Shown here: in pieces, positions 54,614-63,509 of the stretch | Numbering within the stretch: position 1 is the first letter of the stretch | Layout: every line of letters begins with the position of its first letter | NCBI RefSeq assembly: GCF_025949695.1 | Contig: NZ_JAPDFL010000001.1 | Span: forward strand, 1,987,501-2,051,500 | Direction of reading: 5' to 3' | From: Pararhodobacter zhoushanensis | Lineage (GTDB): Bacteria > Pseudomonadota > Alphaproteobacteria > Rhodobacterales > Rhodobacteraceae | DNA: 64,000 bases | The notes under the pieces: model-generated | The model's database searches: none | What the model saw: only the letters and a program-made list of their open reading frames with translations | Told to the model about the DNA's origin: nothing | Program-made: the position numbers and the translations under genes

Positions 54614-56962
54614 TTATGTGGGGGTAGCAGTGACGGTCGCGGCCCAATGGCCGACGGCGGTGTTTTCGGTGACGGCGCGGACAAAGACGTGGTGCAGCAC
54701 GCCAGCAGGAAGCCCGGTGACGGTGGTGTTCACCGGGTCCGAGGGATCGCAGGTGATCTCGGCATAGAAGATGGCAAGCTCTTGATCGGCGCTGGTGCCG
54801 ACCCAGATCTGCAGCGCCGCGCAGGCGCTTTCGGACGGGGCCGTTGCGTCAATCTCGATCGAGCCTGCACCAGCCGTCAGGGAAACCCCCGTGGGCATCC
54901 CAAGAGAGAACCCGACCTGCACCGCGTAGAGAGGCACCCAAGCGCTGACACGATCATCAACCCGGCAGCGGATCCCAAAGTCATAGCTGGACCCGGAAAT
55001 AGTCGCGCCCAAGCCACCCTCTGCGATCAGGTCGTCTGAGGCCTCGAAAGAGAAGTTTGCCATGGGCAGCCAGAACGGCTCTTGATTGCGACGAAACCGG
55101 GCCTCGATTGAATCGATGCGCGGATAGAAGGTCGTGATCGGCTCTTCGTAAACGTAGTCGCCCGGGACCGAGCAGGTCAGAAAGATCGTCGAGCCATCGA
55201 CCGATGCCGACACCCAGCTGGTCTGCCGGACGGTAGGGTCGGAGGGAACTGTCGATTGGTCCAGCCGCTCCGCTTCATCGGTTGCCGCGTTCCACGCATA
55301 GACCGCTTCGGCATCCTCTTCGAGATCCAGCGGCAGCTGCAGCGCGACACCGCCGCCGCTTTCGAGCCACTGCGCCGGATGCGAGCGGGTCACGCGATAG
55401 GTGCCATTGCGGGCATCTGTCGGGCGGCCCAGCAGTGACACCGCCACCCGGCCACCAGCCTGCGCCTTGAGGGCGCTCGGCGGGAACAGCGCCGACAGCT
55501 GGCGCTGCAGCTTCATCCGCTCCGCGACAATCTTCTGGATGCGCTGCGCCTGCGGGCTCGAAAAAACCAAGCCAAGATCGATCGCCGTGATCCGGTCGTC
55601 ATCGCCGTCCCAGTTCGCCGACACAGGGTAGGGCGGCTCTTCGGTGCTTTCCCATCCAGCGGAGGGGTCGGGGTGAACCGCCTTGACCGCCCCGGGCAGA
55701 TCACGCGTCGATCGCGTGCGCCGGAAGATCACCGGCTGGTCCCGCAGGCATTCGCTCAGCGTCACCTCGGGCGCTTCCCACGCCCCCGGGGAATAGCCAA
55801 TCTGACCGCCAGATCGGAACAATGTGCCCGCGCCGGCACTTTCCAGCGGCTTAAGGACATCAGACAATTCTGAACCGTCGCTATAGGCAATCAGCCCGCC
55901 GACGCGATAGCGCCGCTCGGCCCCGCCTGATTTCAGGGGCACCAGCTCATCCGCGATGACTGCCGCATCGGTGAAGTTCTGCAGGGCGATCTGGGCCAAC
56001 GGATAGCGCGCGATCGGGTTGAAGCGCAGCGCGTCCAGCAGGCAGAGCGCCTGATTGTCGCTGACCTTCCATGTCTCGGGATCATCCGCGTCCTGCGTCA
56101 GATCGAGCGGGTTCCAGACCTTTGTCCAATCCGCCTGAACCTCGAGCATAGGCGGCGAGGACGGCCAGCGGGTGTTGCGTTCTTCAATGTCACCCGCGAC
56201 GAAGCGCACCCACAGAACCGTCCGACCCGACCAGCGGTCCGTTGCCCAGAACTTTTCCGGGTTGATGCCGCGCAGATCGCCGACTTCTTCAAGAATGGCC
56301 GCCGGTGGGTGCGTCTGATCCCCGCGCCCGAACCAGACGTTCACATGACTGGCGAAGGGATAGTTGATCGCAACACCGCCGATGGTTCCCTTGACCGCGC
56401 GCCAGGTCACGACCGTGCCACCCACCGGCGCAGGCGCATCCAGCGTGACCCGAAGGTCGGTCGAGCCGACCGTCGCAATGGTCACCGGCCCGTCGTCGGT
56501 CCATGCGGCCATGCCGTCGCCAATCGGAGCCGAGGCGAGCCCATGCATGACATCGACGGTGGTGTTGCCCTCTAGCACGGTGGCGGTGCCCGTCGAATGC
56601 CCGCCGAAATCGTAGGGATTGCCGGTCAGGCCGACCGGGCGACGATCAAGGAACAGCGCGAAGTTCGTGCCCGCGCTGGGGCGGCTGTTCAGGATGATAC
56701 AGCCATAGAGAATACCGTCCTTGACCACCCAATATGGCGCTGGCGATCCTTGGATCCGGCCATTGCGGCCATAGGCCACGCGGTACGGCGGCAGGCTGTC
56801 AGGCGTCGCAAGCTCGCGTGACAGGTCAGAGCCTTGGCTTTTCTTCTGCAGCAGCTGCGACGCGGCCGAAAGAACGACCGATATCCCAAGATTGACCAGC
56901 GCTGATGCAAGCGTTGCGTTCACCCCCCAGACCACAAGGGCCTTGATGATCAGATCTGGCAT
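54614..56962 (-). CDS. Phage tail tip / host specificity protein (J-like)
   Basis: 782 residues from ATG 56960-56962 (MPDLIIKALVVWGVNATLAS). A hydrophobic N-terminal helix, a long beta-rich middle (YGRNGRIQGSPAPYWVV, INPEKFWATDRWSGRTVLW) and a fibronectin-III-like end (about 690-782, PTGVSLTAGAGSIEIDATAP). Gene order after the tape measure and before the fibre matches the tip attachment protein. The start lies 13 bases inside the preceding DUF6950-like gene. Confidence 0.75.
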   Translation of the reverse strand: MPDLIIKALVVWGVNATLASALVNLGISVVLSAASQLLQKKSQGSDLSRELATPDSLPPYRVAYGRNGRIQGSPAPYWVVKDGILYGCIILNSRPSAGTNFALFLDRRPVGLTGNPYDFGGHSTGTATVLEGNTTVDVMHGLASAPIGDGMAAWTDDGPVTIATVGSTDLRVTLDAPAPVGGTVVTWRAVKGTIGGVAINYPFASHVNVWFGRGDQTHPPAAILEEVGDLRGINPEKFWATDRWSGRTVLWVRFVAGDIEERNTRWPSSPPMLEVQADWTKVWNPLDLTQDADDPETWKVSDNQALCLLDALRFNPIARYPLAQIALQNFTDAAVIADELVPLKSGGAERRYRVGGLIAYSDGSELSDVLKPLESAGAGTLFRSGGQIGYSPGAWEAPEVTLSECLRDQPVIFRRTRSTRDLPGAVKAVHPDPSAGWESTEEPPYPVSANWDGDDDRITAIDLGLVFSSPQAQRIQKIVAERMKLQRQLSALFPPSALKAQAGGRVAVSLLGRPTDARNGTYRVTRSHPAQWLESGGGVALQLPLDLEEDAEAVYAWNAATDEAERLDQSTVPSDPTVRQTSWVSASVDGSTIFLTCSVPGDYVYEEPITTFYPRIDSIEARFRRNQEPFWLPMANFSFEASDDLIAEGGLGATISGSSYDFGIRCRVDDRVSAWVPLYAVQVGFSLGMPTGVSLTAGAGSIEIDATAPSESACAALQIWVGTSADQELAIFYAEITCDPSDPVNTTVTGLPAGVLHHVFVRAVTENTAVGHWAATVTATPT

Positions 56963-57338
56963 GACAGGATCACTTTCTTGAACGTCGCAAAACCGCCATC
57001 GATGCGGGATGCCCACATGTCGCCCCCGACCGATATGGCGAGCGCCCGCCGCCCACCCGCACGAATGAGGCCAATTTCCCCCGGCAAGCCGATACCGGGC
57101 TTGAGGTTCGATTCAGAAGCCAGCCCCATGAAAAGCCGCCGCCAGCCCCCGCATCACGGATCAGCGCATAGGCCCCAGCTTCGGTGCTGTACCGGCCCCG
57201 CAGCGGTGCCATCGCGTCAATGCCGTGCAGGCGCTGGAACACGTCGCACGCCGCCGTGCAGCAGTCCGACACCCCCCAGACCCACGGCCCGGACATCACG
57301 TCCAGAACCGCGTCCATAGCCGCATCGTGCGTCACCAT
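56950..57338 (-). CDS. DUF6950-like tail assembly protein, interrupted by a frameshift
   Basis: The N-terminal half (MVTHDAAMDAVLDVMSGPWV, VSDCCTAACDVFQRLHG) has a Cys in the position of an NlpC/P60-like nucleophile. As sequenced the frame slides after AGAGGG; adding one base to the A4/T4 run at 57131-57134 restores FMGLASESNLKPGIGLPGEI then VGGDMWASRIDGGFATFKKV, giving 129 residues. Probably a tail assembly peptidase like lambda K. The last bases overlap the J-like gene. Confidence 0.65.
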
Positions 57339-57928
57339 TTCGGCAGCGATGCCACGAGATTTCCGATTGCCCCCGATACCCACCGCCCTGCCGTGTCGTC
57401 AGGGTCGGTGCGCCGTTGGTCATCCCAGCTGTGATGCGTCGCGGCGCGCGAGCGCTGCGACGGGCCGCTGGTGATCTGCAGGCTCACCAGCCGGACCATA
57501 TCAATGTCGCCGTCGGCGGTGTCCTCATCGCTCACCGTGCCGATGCCGCCAGTGAAGCACAGCATCGGCTGTCCGATCAGCACCGAACCGGCCCGCTCGG
57601 TCGTCGCGCCGAACCATACCTGGACCGTCCGACCGCGCGCTGCTTCGGCGTCGCCAAGGATTTCATCGATCAGGTCAGGATCACCGCCCGCCGTTGCCGT
57701 ACCCTCGACCATCGCCAGCGATGCCGCCTCATCGGGCAGGGTGACCGTTCCGGCATTCATTTCATGCAGGCCGATCCAGTCGTGCCCACCCCAGCTGATC
57801 GTCCCGGACCCGGAATGAACCCGCACGGGATCATCCGGCCAGTCCACGAAAACCAGCGTCACAGGTTGGAAGCCGCCCGCCGAGATGGCCGCGAGCAGAT
57901 CATCATCGATGTCGCGCGTCAGGCCCAT
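57332..57928 (-). CDS. Phage tail protein (distal tail, unnamed family)
   Basis: 198 residues, MGLTRDIDDDLLAAISAGGF, beta-rich with HSGSGTISWGGHDWIGLHE, a pattern seen in small tail proteins placed between the tape measure and the tip protein. A His-rich, Asp-rich tail ends it. The start overlaps the previous gene by 10 bases and the end overlaps the DUF6950-like gene. Confidence 0.65.
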   Translation of the reverse strand: MGLTRDIDDDLLAAISAGGFQPVTLVFVDWPDDPVRVHSGSGTISWGGHDWIGLHEMNAGTVTLPDEAASLAMVEGTATAGGDPDLIDEILGDAEAARGRTVQVWFGATTERAGSVLIGQPMLCFTGGIGTVSDEDTADGDIDMVRLVSLQITSGPSQRSRAATHHSWDDQRRTDPDDTAGRWVSGAIGNLVASLPKW

Positions 57929-58656
57929 GGGTCAACCTCGGTGGCATCTTCGGGATACTCACCCGGCAACACCTCGCGCAGCGCCCAGGAATACATCCAG
58001 TTGCCGCTGACCGGCTGGTCTGAAGGCGACCGGCTGGTGACCCGGAAAACCGCTGTCTCGGTGTCGCCCACGCTGACAATCCCGGCAGGCAGCGCATCGA
58101 ACAGCGGGATCACCGCATCGCCCGACGCATCCGCAAACACCGTCTTGACGGCTCGCGATGCGCCGCCGTCTTCGCCCTCGACGTATACCCTGATCACATC
58201 ATAGGCGCGGCAGACCAGCGCCCCCGGGGTCAAGCCCGAAAGCGCCAAAGCGTCAAAGCCGTTCAACGTGGTGACTGTCGCCGCCAGGGCAGGGCCGGTG
58301 AACCACAAGAGCGAATCGCCGCCATCCGTCCATTCGAGCGGGTCACCCTCGGTTGTCCAGGTCAAAGGAGCCGAGGCCAGCGGGCGCGCTTCATGGCACC
58401 AGTTGATCGATGGGCACGCCATGCGCACCAGATTGACCCCGCCGTCCAATAGGCGATTGAGGCTTGCGCTCATGCCCGCCCCGTCGCGGTTTCCCGACAG
58501 CGATGACGCTGTGACGCGAATGATCCGGCGGCGCGGACCCGACGACGACACATAGTCCTGTCCGCTGAACACACCGCGCGACGACCGCGACGGCAGTTCG
58601 TCGTCGATCAGCGTCGCGGTGTATTTGAGCGGCGGAAAGGCGTAGATCACCGTCAT
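57919..58656 (-). CDS. Phage tail protein (distal tail, unnamed family)
   Basis: 245 residues, MTVIYAFPPLKYTATLIDDE, beta-rich. Directly after the tape measure gene (4-base overlap), the position of the distal tail protein. Repeated short beta motifs (TWTTEGDPLEWTDGGDSLLW) suggest a galectin or oligosaccharide-binding-like fold, but this is not certain. Confidence 0.65.
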   Translation of the reverse strand: MTVIYAFPPLKYTATLIDDELPSRSSRGVFSGQDYVSSSGPRRRIIRVTASSLSGNRDGAGMSASLNRLLDGGVNLVRMACPSINWCHEARPLASAPLTWTTEGDPLEWTDGGDSLLWFTGPALAATVTTLNGFDALALSGLTPGALVCRAYDVIRVYVEGEDGGASRAVKTVFADASGDAVIPLFDALPAGIVSVGDTETAVFRVTSRSPSDQPVSGNWMYSWALREVLPGEYPEDATEVDPWA

Positions 58657-60977
58657 GCCGGGCGCACCTCACCGAAGCTTTTATGCGTAGCGGTAACCGA
58701 ATCGCGGACGATACCAGGCCTTGCATCCTGAACCGCGCGCTTCACCATCCGGCCCGTGTCGTCATAGATCGTTGCGACAAAGGCGTGCATGCTTGGGTCA
58801 AAGCCGATTCCGATGTGACTGGCACCGCCGTCGCCGCCGGACGCAACGCCAAGCTTTCCATCACTACCGCGACGCAACGGAAGGATGGCTTCCGGTCCCG
58901 CTTCGCCCATCACGCCCGCGCCTTTGGCAAATGCGAACATGGTCGGTCGGCTGACCACCTGACCGCTATAGGCAGACAGCGAAGGGCTGCCGCTGAAGAC
59001 GTTCCCGTTGGCGTTGAACAAGACGTTCAGCAGGCTTCCGAAAATGCCACCTCCGGTCTTTCCGGCCGTCGTGCTGCCCAGCAACGACATCAGTGCGTTG
59101 TTCAACATCATCTCCGCCGCCCGGCTCAGCAGTTGACTGATAGCCTGACGGGCGGAATCACCGCCCTGCACCACTTGTATGAAAAATCGGCTCATGTTCC
59201 CAGCAAGGCTCTGGATGCGAGACTGCGCGTCTTCGGTCGCCTTGCTGACGGCATCGACACCGGCCGCCGCGCCCGAGGCAGCACCAGGCGTCTCTGCCAG
59301 CGCTTGATTGATTGCCGCCAGCGCAGCCGCTGTGTCGGTCGTTTCGATCCCGGCGTCGGCCATTGTTGCCCGCAGGGCTGCCAGCGCCTCGCGGGCGTGG
59401 TCAAAGCCTTGAGTAATTTGCTGAACGGCATCGGTTCTGTATTGCTGACCACGGTCGCGGGCGGTGCCTGCCAATTCGGACTGAAGTCTCGCAAACTCGT
59501 CTGCGCGGCTTCCGATTGCTTCGTCCAACCCAAGAATCTCGGCAAAATTGACGTCGCCGAAGGGCGTGCTGACGCCACCGAGGCTGCCGACCATGTTCCG
59601 AAGGAAGCCTGCCCAGATACCAGAAAGGCTGCCGACCAAAGTGTGGAATCCCGCCTCGACGCCCGCCCAAACTGCTCTGAGCCCAGTGGGAATGCTTGAT
59701 GCGCTAATCACGATGCCAGCCCAGACGCCGCGAGCGACGTCGCCCAGAAGCGACAATGCCTCCCCCCAGCTTCCGGTTCGCTCGCGCAAGGTCAGCAAAG
59801 CGTTGATGGCAAAACCAGCGCCGACGATGAAGGCCCCGATGCCGGTTGCCAGCAGTGCGCCACGCAGGGTGATCAGTGATGCGACCCAGGTGCCGGTTGC
59901 CGCTATGGCTCCCCAGATCGCGGGGACATACGCGGCGACAAGCCCGACAGCGGCGCGGGCAATTGCCGGGATGAAATAGGCGGTCACCGCAGCAGACGCC
60001 GCGATGATATAGCCCTGGAAGCCGCCGACAGCATCGCTGGCAGCAGCTACCGCACTCAAAACCTGTGGACCAAAGGCCGACACTCCTGCGGTCAGCGCTG
60101 CAAAAGCCGCGACACCCAAGAGAACCGGCGATGCGATCATGGCGGTAGTTCGCAGGATCGTGCCCAGGATGATCAACAGGGGCCCGGCGACCACAGTGAT
60201 CGCCGCAAGTGTCGCGCCAAAAGTCTGCATCGTGGGTGAAAGGCGGGCGAAACCGACAGAAAACTCTACCGCAGCGCTGGTAATGAAGGTCAGCGCCGGC
60301 AGAAGCGCCGCCGTAATCTGCCGCGAAATGCCGGTGACGACACGATGCAAGCGCGTCAGGTTGTCTCCAAACAGTTCAGCCGCGCGGGCGGTATTCTCAG
60401 AAAGCGTCAGACCGAGAGCATCGGCCTCATCCATCAGCGCACTCAGCCCGGCGGATCCGCCACGCAACAACGGCATCAGTTCTGCGCCAGATCGGCCCAA
60501 GAGCTGGATCGCAAGCGCTGTTCGCTCGGCCCCCTCCGGCATGCGCGCCAGCCGATCGGCGACGTCTTGCAGGACATCGACCGTAGGGCGCATCGCCCCC
60601 GCAGAATCCCTGACCGCAATCCCGACATCAGTGAAATCAGAGGCGTTCTCGACCATACCGCGCGACATGCGGGCGATTGCCCCCTGAAGCGTGCCCATCT
60701 CGACACCCGACAGCTCCGCCGCGTGCTGCAGCTGCGACAGAGCCTCAACCGGGATCCCGATCCTGTCAGCCGTTTTGACCAGATCGTCCATGGCGCTGAT
60801 CTGACCGCGCACGGCCAGAGCGATGCCAGCACCGATCACACTGACCGCCGCGCCGATTTGCTGCATCCTCCGGCCGAGCTGCTGCATGGTGGACTGGGCC
60901 TGACGCGCACCGGTAGTGAATTGGGCCGCGTCCAGACCAAGATTGACCCGCAGGGCACCGACAACGCTAGAGGACAT
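58653..60977 (-). CDS. Phage tail tape measure protein
   Basis: 774 residues, Ala-rich and mostly helical. The N-terminus (LGLDAAQFTTGARQAQSTM, MQQLGRRMQQIGAAVSVIGA) is typical; hydrophobic blocks at about 230-420 and a C-terminal GEAGPEAILPLRRGSDGKLG motif are common in tape measure proteins. Its length sets the tail length (by the usual ~1.5 angstrom per residue rule, about 115 nm). Chaperone genes precede it as expected. Confidence 0.9.
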   Translation of the reverse strand: MSSSVVGALRVNLGLDAAQFTTGARQAQSTMQQLGRRMQQIGAAVSVIGAGIALAVRGQISAMDDLVKTADRIGIPVEALSQLQHAAELSGVEMGTLQGAIARMSRGMVENASDFTDVGIAVRDSAGAMRPTVDVLQDVADRLARMPEGAERTALAIQLLGRSGAELMPLLRGGSAGLSALMDEADALGLTLSENTARAAELFGDNLTRLHRVVTGISRQITAALLPALTFITSAAVEFSVGFARLSPTMQTFGATLAAITVVAGPLLIILGTILRTTAMIASPVLLGVAAFAALTAGVSAFGPQVLSAVAAASDAVGGFQGYIIAASAAVTAYFIPAIARAAVGLVAAYVPAIWGAIAATGTWVASLITLRGALLATGIGAFIVGAGFAINALLTLRERTGSWGEALSLLGDVARGVWAGIVISASSIPTGLRAVWAGVEAGFHTLVGSLSGIWAGFLRNMVGSLGGVSTPFGDVNFAEILGLDEAIGSRADEFARLQSELAGTARDRGQQYRTDAVQQITQGFDHAREALAALRATMADAGIETTDTAAALAAINQALAETPGAASGAAAGVDAVSKATEDAQSRIQSLAGNMSRFFIQVVQGGDSARQAISQLLSRAAEMMLNNALMSLLGSTTAGKTGGGIFGSLLNVLFNANGNVFSGSPSLSAYSGQVVSRPTMFAFAKGAGVMGEAGPEAILPLRRGSDGKLGVASGGDGGASHIGIGFDPSMHAFVATIYDDTGRMVKRAVQDARPGIVRDSVTATHKSFGEVRPA

Positions 60978-60981
60978 CGCT

Positions 60982-61251
60982 CTATCCTTTCTTATTCCGC
61001 ATCAGCGCCCGGTCGATCCGATCCCAGGCAGCAATGCACGCCGCGAGGTTCTGCCCGCGCCGCGGCTTGATGCCGGTAAATTCCTCGAAACTTGGCGGCT
61101 TTTTCATCCGGGGCATGGTCGCGCCCCACCAGACCATCGCTTGTTCGCGCTGCTGGCGCGCGACCATGCCTTCCATCTCAAGGACGAACAGGCGTGGGGT
61201 CAGATCCCAGAACCGCGCCGGACATCCGCCCGCCGCGATGTAGTCTTTCAA
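60982..61251 (-). CDS. Tail assembly chaperone T, made as G-T fusion by -1 frameshift
   Basis: 89 codons counted from an in-frame TTG, but independent initiation is unlikely: the frame is open back to the slippery site at 61293-61299, so ribosomes slipping -1 in gene G continue through RETAEGSGLEIPGLL into this frame (KDYIAAGGCPARFWDL). The total fusion would span 60982-61616. It overlaps nothing but ends 5 bases before the tape measure start, matching the lambda G/GT layout. Confidence 0.75.
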   Translation of the reverse strand: MKDYIAAGGCPARFWDLTPRLFVLEMEGMVARQQREQAMVWWGATMPRMKKPPSFEEFTGIKPRRGQNLAACIAAWDRIDRALMRNKKG

Positions 61252-61265
61252 GAGGCCGGGAATTT

Positions 61266-61616
61266 CTAGGCCGCTGCCTTCGGCCGTTTCCCGTTTCCCG
61301 AGGGTGCCGCCTTCTGCTCAGGGTTCATGGCTGTCATCAAGTCCGTGAACAGATTCGGGTTCGCCGCGATCAAGTCATCGACAAGATACTTGTCGGCCTC
61401 ATCCTCATGGTGCCGCTGAAGCGCGATCAGCACCACATCGGTGACGATCCGCATGTTGGGCACCCAGCTTTTGCCAGCGCCAACCGGAGGCTCCAGCTTT
61501 TCCAAGGCATCCTGTCCATGCTTTTCTTGCAGATCAGCGATCGACGACATGCCCATGTGAAGCTTGTACGTTTTTTCGCCCAGCTGCACTTTCATCGACC
61601 CTCGGGGATCAGTCAT
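61266..61616 (-). CDS. Tail assembly chaperone G
   Basis: 116 residues, MTDPRGSMKVQLGEKTYKLH, helical, ending GNGKRPKAAA. It sits between the tail tube gene and the tape measure. Tail chaperones coat the tape measure during assembly. Zero-frame codons TCG GGA AAC near the 3' end form G_GGA_AAC. Confidence 0.8.
   Translation of the reverse strand: MTDPRGSMKVQLGEKTYKLHMGMSSIADLQEKHGQDALEKLEPPVGAGKSWVPNMRIVTDVVLIALQRHHEDEADKYLVDDLIAANPNLFTDLMTAMNPEQKAAPSGNGKRPKAAA
61293..61299 (-). promoter_or_regulatory. Slippery heptamer GGGAAAC for -1 programmed frameshift
   Basis: Reads G GGA AAC in the zero frame of gene G (codons TCG GGA AAC), the ideal X-XXY-YYZ pattern, nine codons before the stop of G. 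A second GGGAAAC 8 bases downstream is out of phase. After slippage there is no stop codon until the end of the T frame at 60982. Confidence 0.75.
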
Positions 61617-61625
61617 GCTTCAACC

Positions 61626-62096
61626 TCACGCGATCGTTCTGGTGTTGGAGGCCTGCCGCTCCATGATCTTGGCAGACAGCGCGCCCATGGCCTTGTCGCC
61701 CACGGTGCCGGTGGGGATATAGTTGTTCACATACCCCCGATAAGTGCGCCGGATCGACGTGCCGGCGGGGTCGAGATTGAACTCGAACAGGACGTCCTCC
61801 TTGGTGCCAGCCTCAGTAAGCCCCGCAAGCGTGTCCAGCAGAGTGTCGCCAGCACTGCCAGGCCACAGCTGCTTTTCCTGCGACCAGTCCGCCACCGGCA
61901 GCAGGCCCGGGATGGTTTCCCGCGTCCGGCCCGGTGACTGCATATGCGTCACGTCCACATCTTCCGGGGTCTGGTCAGGAAAGGGCAGGGCCTCGAACCC
62001 GAGGATCTGGGTCCATGTGGTGGTCTCCGCGACCGTGCGACCAATCCAAAGCTCCCAGTCATAGGCGATATCGCCCGCGAATGCAGTTTGCGGCAT
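61626..62096 (-). CDS. Major tail protein (tail tube)
   Basis: 156 residues from ATG 62094-62096 with GGAGGG upstream. Sequence MPQTAFAGDIAYDWELWIGR, beta-rich with WSQEKQLWPGSAGDTLLDTL and GYVNNYIPTGTVGDKAMGAL, which fits a tail tube protein of the lambda V/HK97 type. Position next to G is canonical. Confidence 0.75.
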   Translation of the reverse strand: MPQTAFAGDIAYDWELWIGRTVAETTTWTQILGFEALPFPDQTPEDVDVTHMQSPGRTRETIPGLLPVADWSQEKQLWPGSAGDTLLDTLAGLTEAGTKEDVLFEFNLDPAGTSIRRTYRGYVNNYIPTGTVGDKAMGALSAKIMERQASNTRTIA

Positions 62097-62097
62097 C

Positions 62098-62487
62098 TCA
62101 TGCCCTCCATGCAGTGGTGAAATCCATGCTGACACGGTGCGGCCGGTCAGGTTCGTTCGCGCCGCCTTCGCGGCTATCCCGGGTGGCAACATGCGTCACC
62201 AGCCGAAAGTTGGTATCCCGATACCCATGCAACACCGGGCGAATGGCACGCGCCAACGCCTTGGCCTGATCAAGGGTTTCCGCGTAGCAATCGATCTGCA
62301 CGCGCCCCTCGAACAGTCCATTCGGCCCGTTCATCACCAGCCCTTCGGCATTATCGACAACCGTCAGAATAACCCCGGGCAGCGGCATCCCTTGCGGATG
62401 CGCACCCCAGTTGATGCGCGCGATCGGCGCGATAGCAATCACATCTGCCGATCCGGTCAGAAGGGCGCGAAGATCCTCTTCCATCAT
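62098..62487 (-). CDS. DUF3168-type tail completion/terminator protein
   Basis: 129 residues, starting MMEEDLRALLTGSADVIAIA, with IARINWGAHPQGMPLPGVIL and VQIDCYAETLDQAKALARAI as in DUF3168. Such proteins cap the tail tube or join it to the head. A second ATG one codon later is equally possible. Overlaps the 58-residue ORF upstream. Confidence 0.8.
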   Translation of the reverse strand: MMEEDLRALLTGSADVIAIAPIARINWGAHPQGMPLPGVILTVVDNAEGLVMNGPNGLFEGRVQIDCYAETLDQAKALARAIRPVLHGYRDTNFRLVTHVATRDSREGGANEPDRPHRVSMDFTTAWRA

Positions 62488-62660
62488 TCGACCTTGATCT
62501 TCACGCCGCGCGCAACGAACGAGGACAGACCCTCTGTCCAGCGATCACAGTTTATCGAACCCGGAAACAGCCATTCGATGGCGCCAAGGGCGTGGATGAC
62601 CAGCCTGGCGGCCCGCAGACGCCAAAGCGGGTAGTGAACTTTCAAGAAAACCTGTGTCAT
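62484..62660 (-). CDS. Small hypothetical phage protein
   Basis: 58 residues, MTQVFLKVHYPLWRLRAARL then VIHALGAIEWLFPGS. Tightly coupled: its ATG overlaps the stop of the HK97-gp10-like gene (TGATG) and its stop overlaps the DUF3168 start. Function unknown. Confidence 0.6.
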   Translation of the reverse strand: MTQVFLKVHYPLWRLRAARLVIHALGAIEWLFPGSINCDRWTEGLSSFVARGVKIKVE

Positions 62661-63139
62661 CACGACCCCCTTGCAGCTTGCGCGGCAGCGCGTCGCGCTG
62701 CTCTCGCCACGGTGCGTTGGATGTCATTCCATATCTCACGCTTCAGGCGGTCCAGCATCGCATCCTTGTCCTGATCCCACGCAGGCCGCATGAAGGGCTG
62801 AGCGCGGTGATTGATGTTGCCGAACTCTTGGTTCCAAGCCGCCGGGTCGGGGCCGGGGCCCACGAACATCTCGACCGACGCCCGGTCATCCCGGAACATC
62901 CGGCGATGCTGTGACCGCTGGCGCTTGCTCAATTTAGTGCTGACCGCGATCGAATTGGCCAGATCAGGCGCACCGGTCGCAGGGTCATTCGGGGCCAGCG
63001 AGCGAGCGATCGCCGCCATCGGCTCGGCTGAGGTTTTCAATGCACGCCGCAAGCTCGCCTTCTGGGTTGCCTCGCGGCCCAAGCGCTCAAGCTCACGCTC
63101 CAGCTCCGCAAATCCCTCAAGGCGAACAGTCACGCTCAT
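62660..63139 (-). CDS. HK97 gp10-like tail/neck protein
   Basis: 159 residues from ATG 63137-63139 (MSVTVRLEGFAELERELERL). The helix LERELERLGREATQKASLRRAL and the ending HRAQPFMRPAWDQDKDAMLD match the HK97-gp10 family of head-tail completion proteins. It overlaps the closure gene by 4 bases. Confidence 0.85.
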   Translation of the reverse strand: MSVTVRLEGFAELERELERLGREATQKASLRRALKTSAEPMAAIARSLAPNDPATGAPDLANSIAVSTKLSKRQRSQHRRMFRDDRASVEMFVGPGPDPAAWNQEFGNINHRAQPFMRPAWDQDKDAMLDRLKREIWNDIQRTVARAARRAAAQAARGS

Positions 63140-63507
63140 TGATCGGTCCTCGCGCTCGCGGTGATTTCCAGCCACTGACGGCGCGTCCCCGCCAATTCCT
63201 TGATCCCGTGAATGTCGTAGACCTGGCCTGACTCAACGAGCCGGTCCTTGGGCGTGATCCCAGACGAAAATAGCGACCAGCGCACAACGAAACGCGTCGT
63301 CACATGCGCGGCGGCCTCGCCCGCGCGCCAGCGTTCACCGTCGCTGATTGGCGTCTTCTGAGCCCAGACCAACAAGCCGATATTGTCCGCATCCGGGGCC
63401 ACCTCGTTCCACTTCCAGTCCGACCCGAAACCGGTCGTCACCAACGTCGCGCGCCGGAATTGCACGCGACGATCGAGCAACGCGCGGGGTCTGCCGATCA
63501 TCGCCAT
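63136..63507 (-). CDS. Phage head closure (head-tail joining) protein
   Basis: 123 residues from ATG 63505-63507 (MAMIGRPRALLDRRVQFRRA). A beta-barrel pattern with VWAQKTPISDGERWRAGEAA, TRFVVRWS and YDIHGIKELAGTRRQWLEIT, characteristic of SPP1 gp16/HK97 gp7-like closure proteins. Confidence 0.85.
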   Translation of the reverse strand: MAMIGRPRALLDRRVQFRRATLVTTGFGSDWKWNEVAPDADNIGLLVWAQKTPISDGERWRAGEAAAHVTTRFVVRWSLFSSGITPKDRLVESGQVYDIHGIKELAGTRRQWLEITASARTDQ

Positions 63508-63509
63508 AG

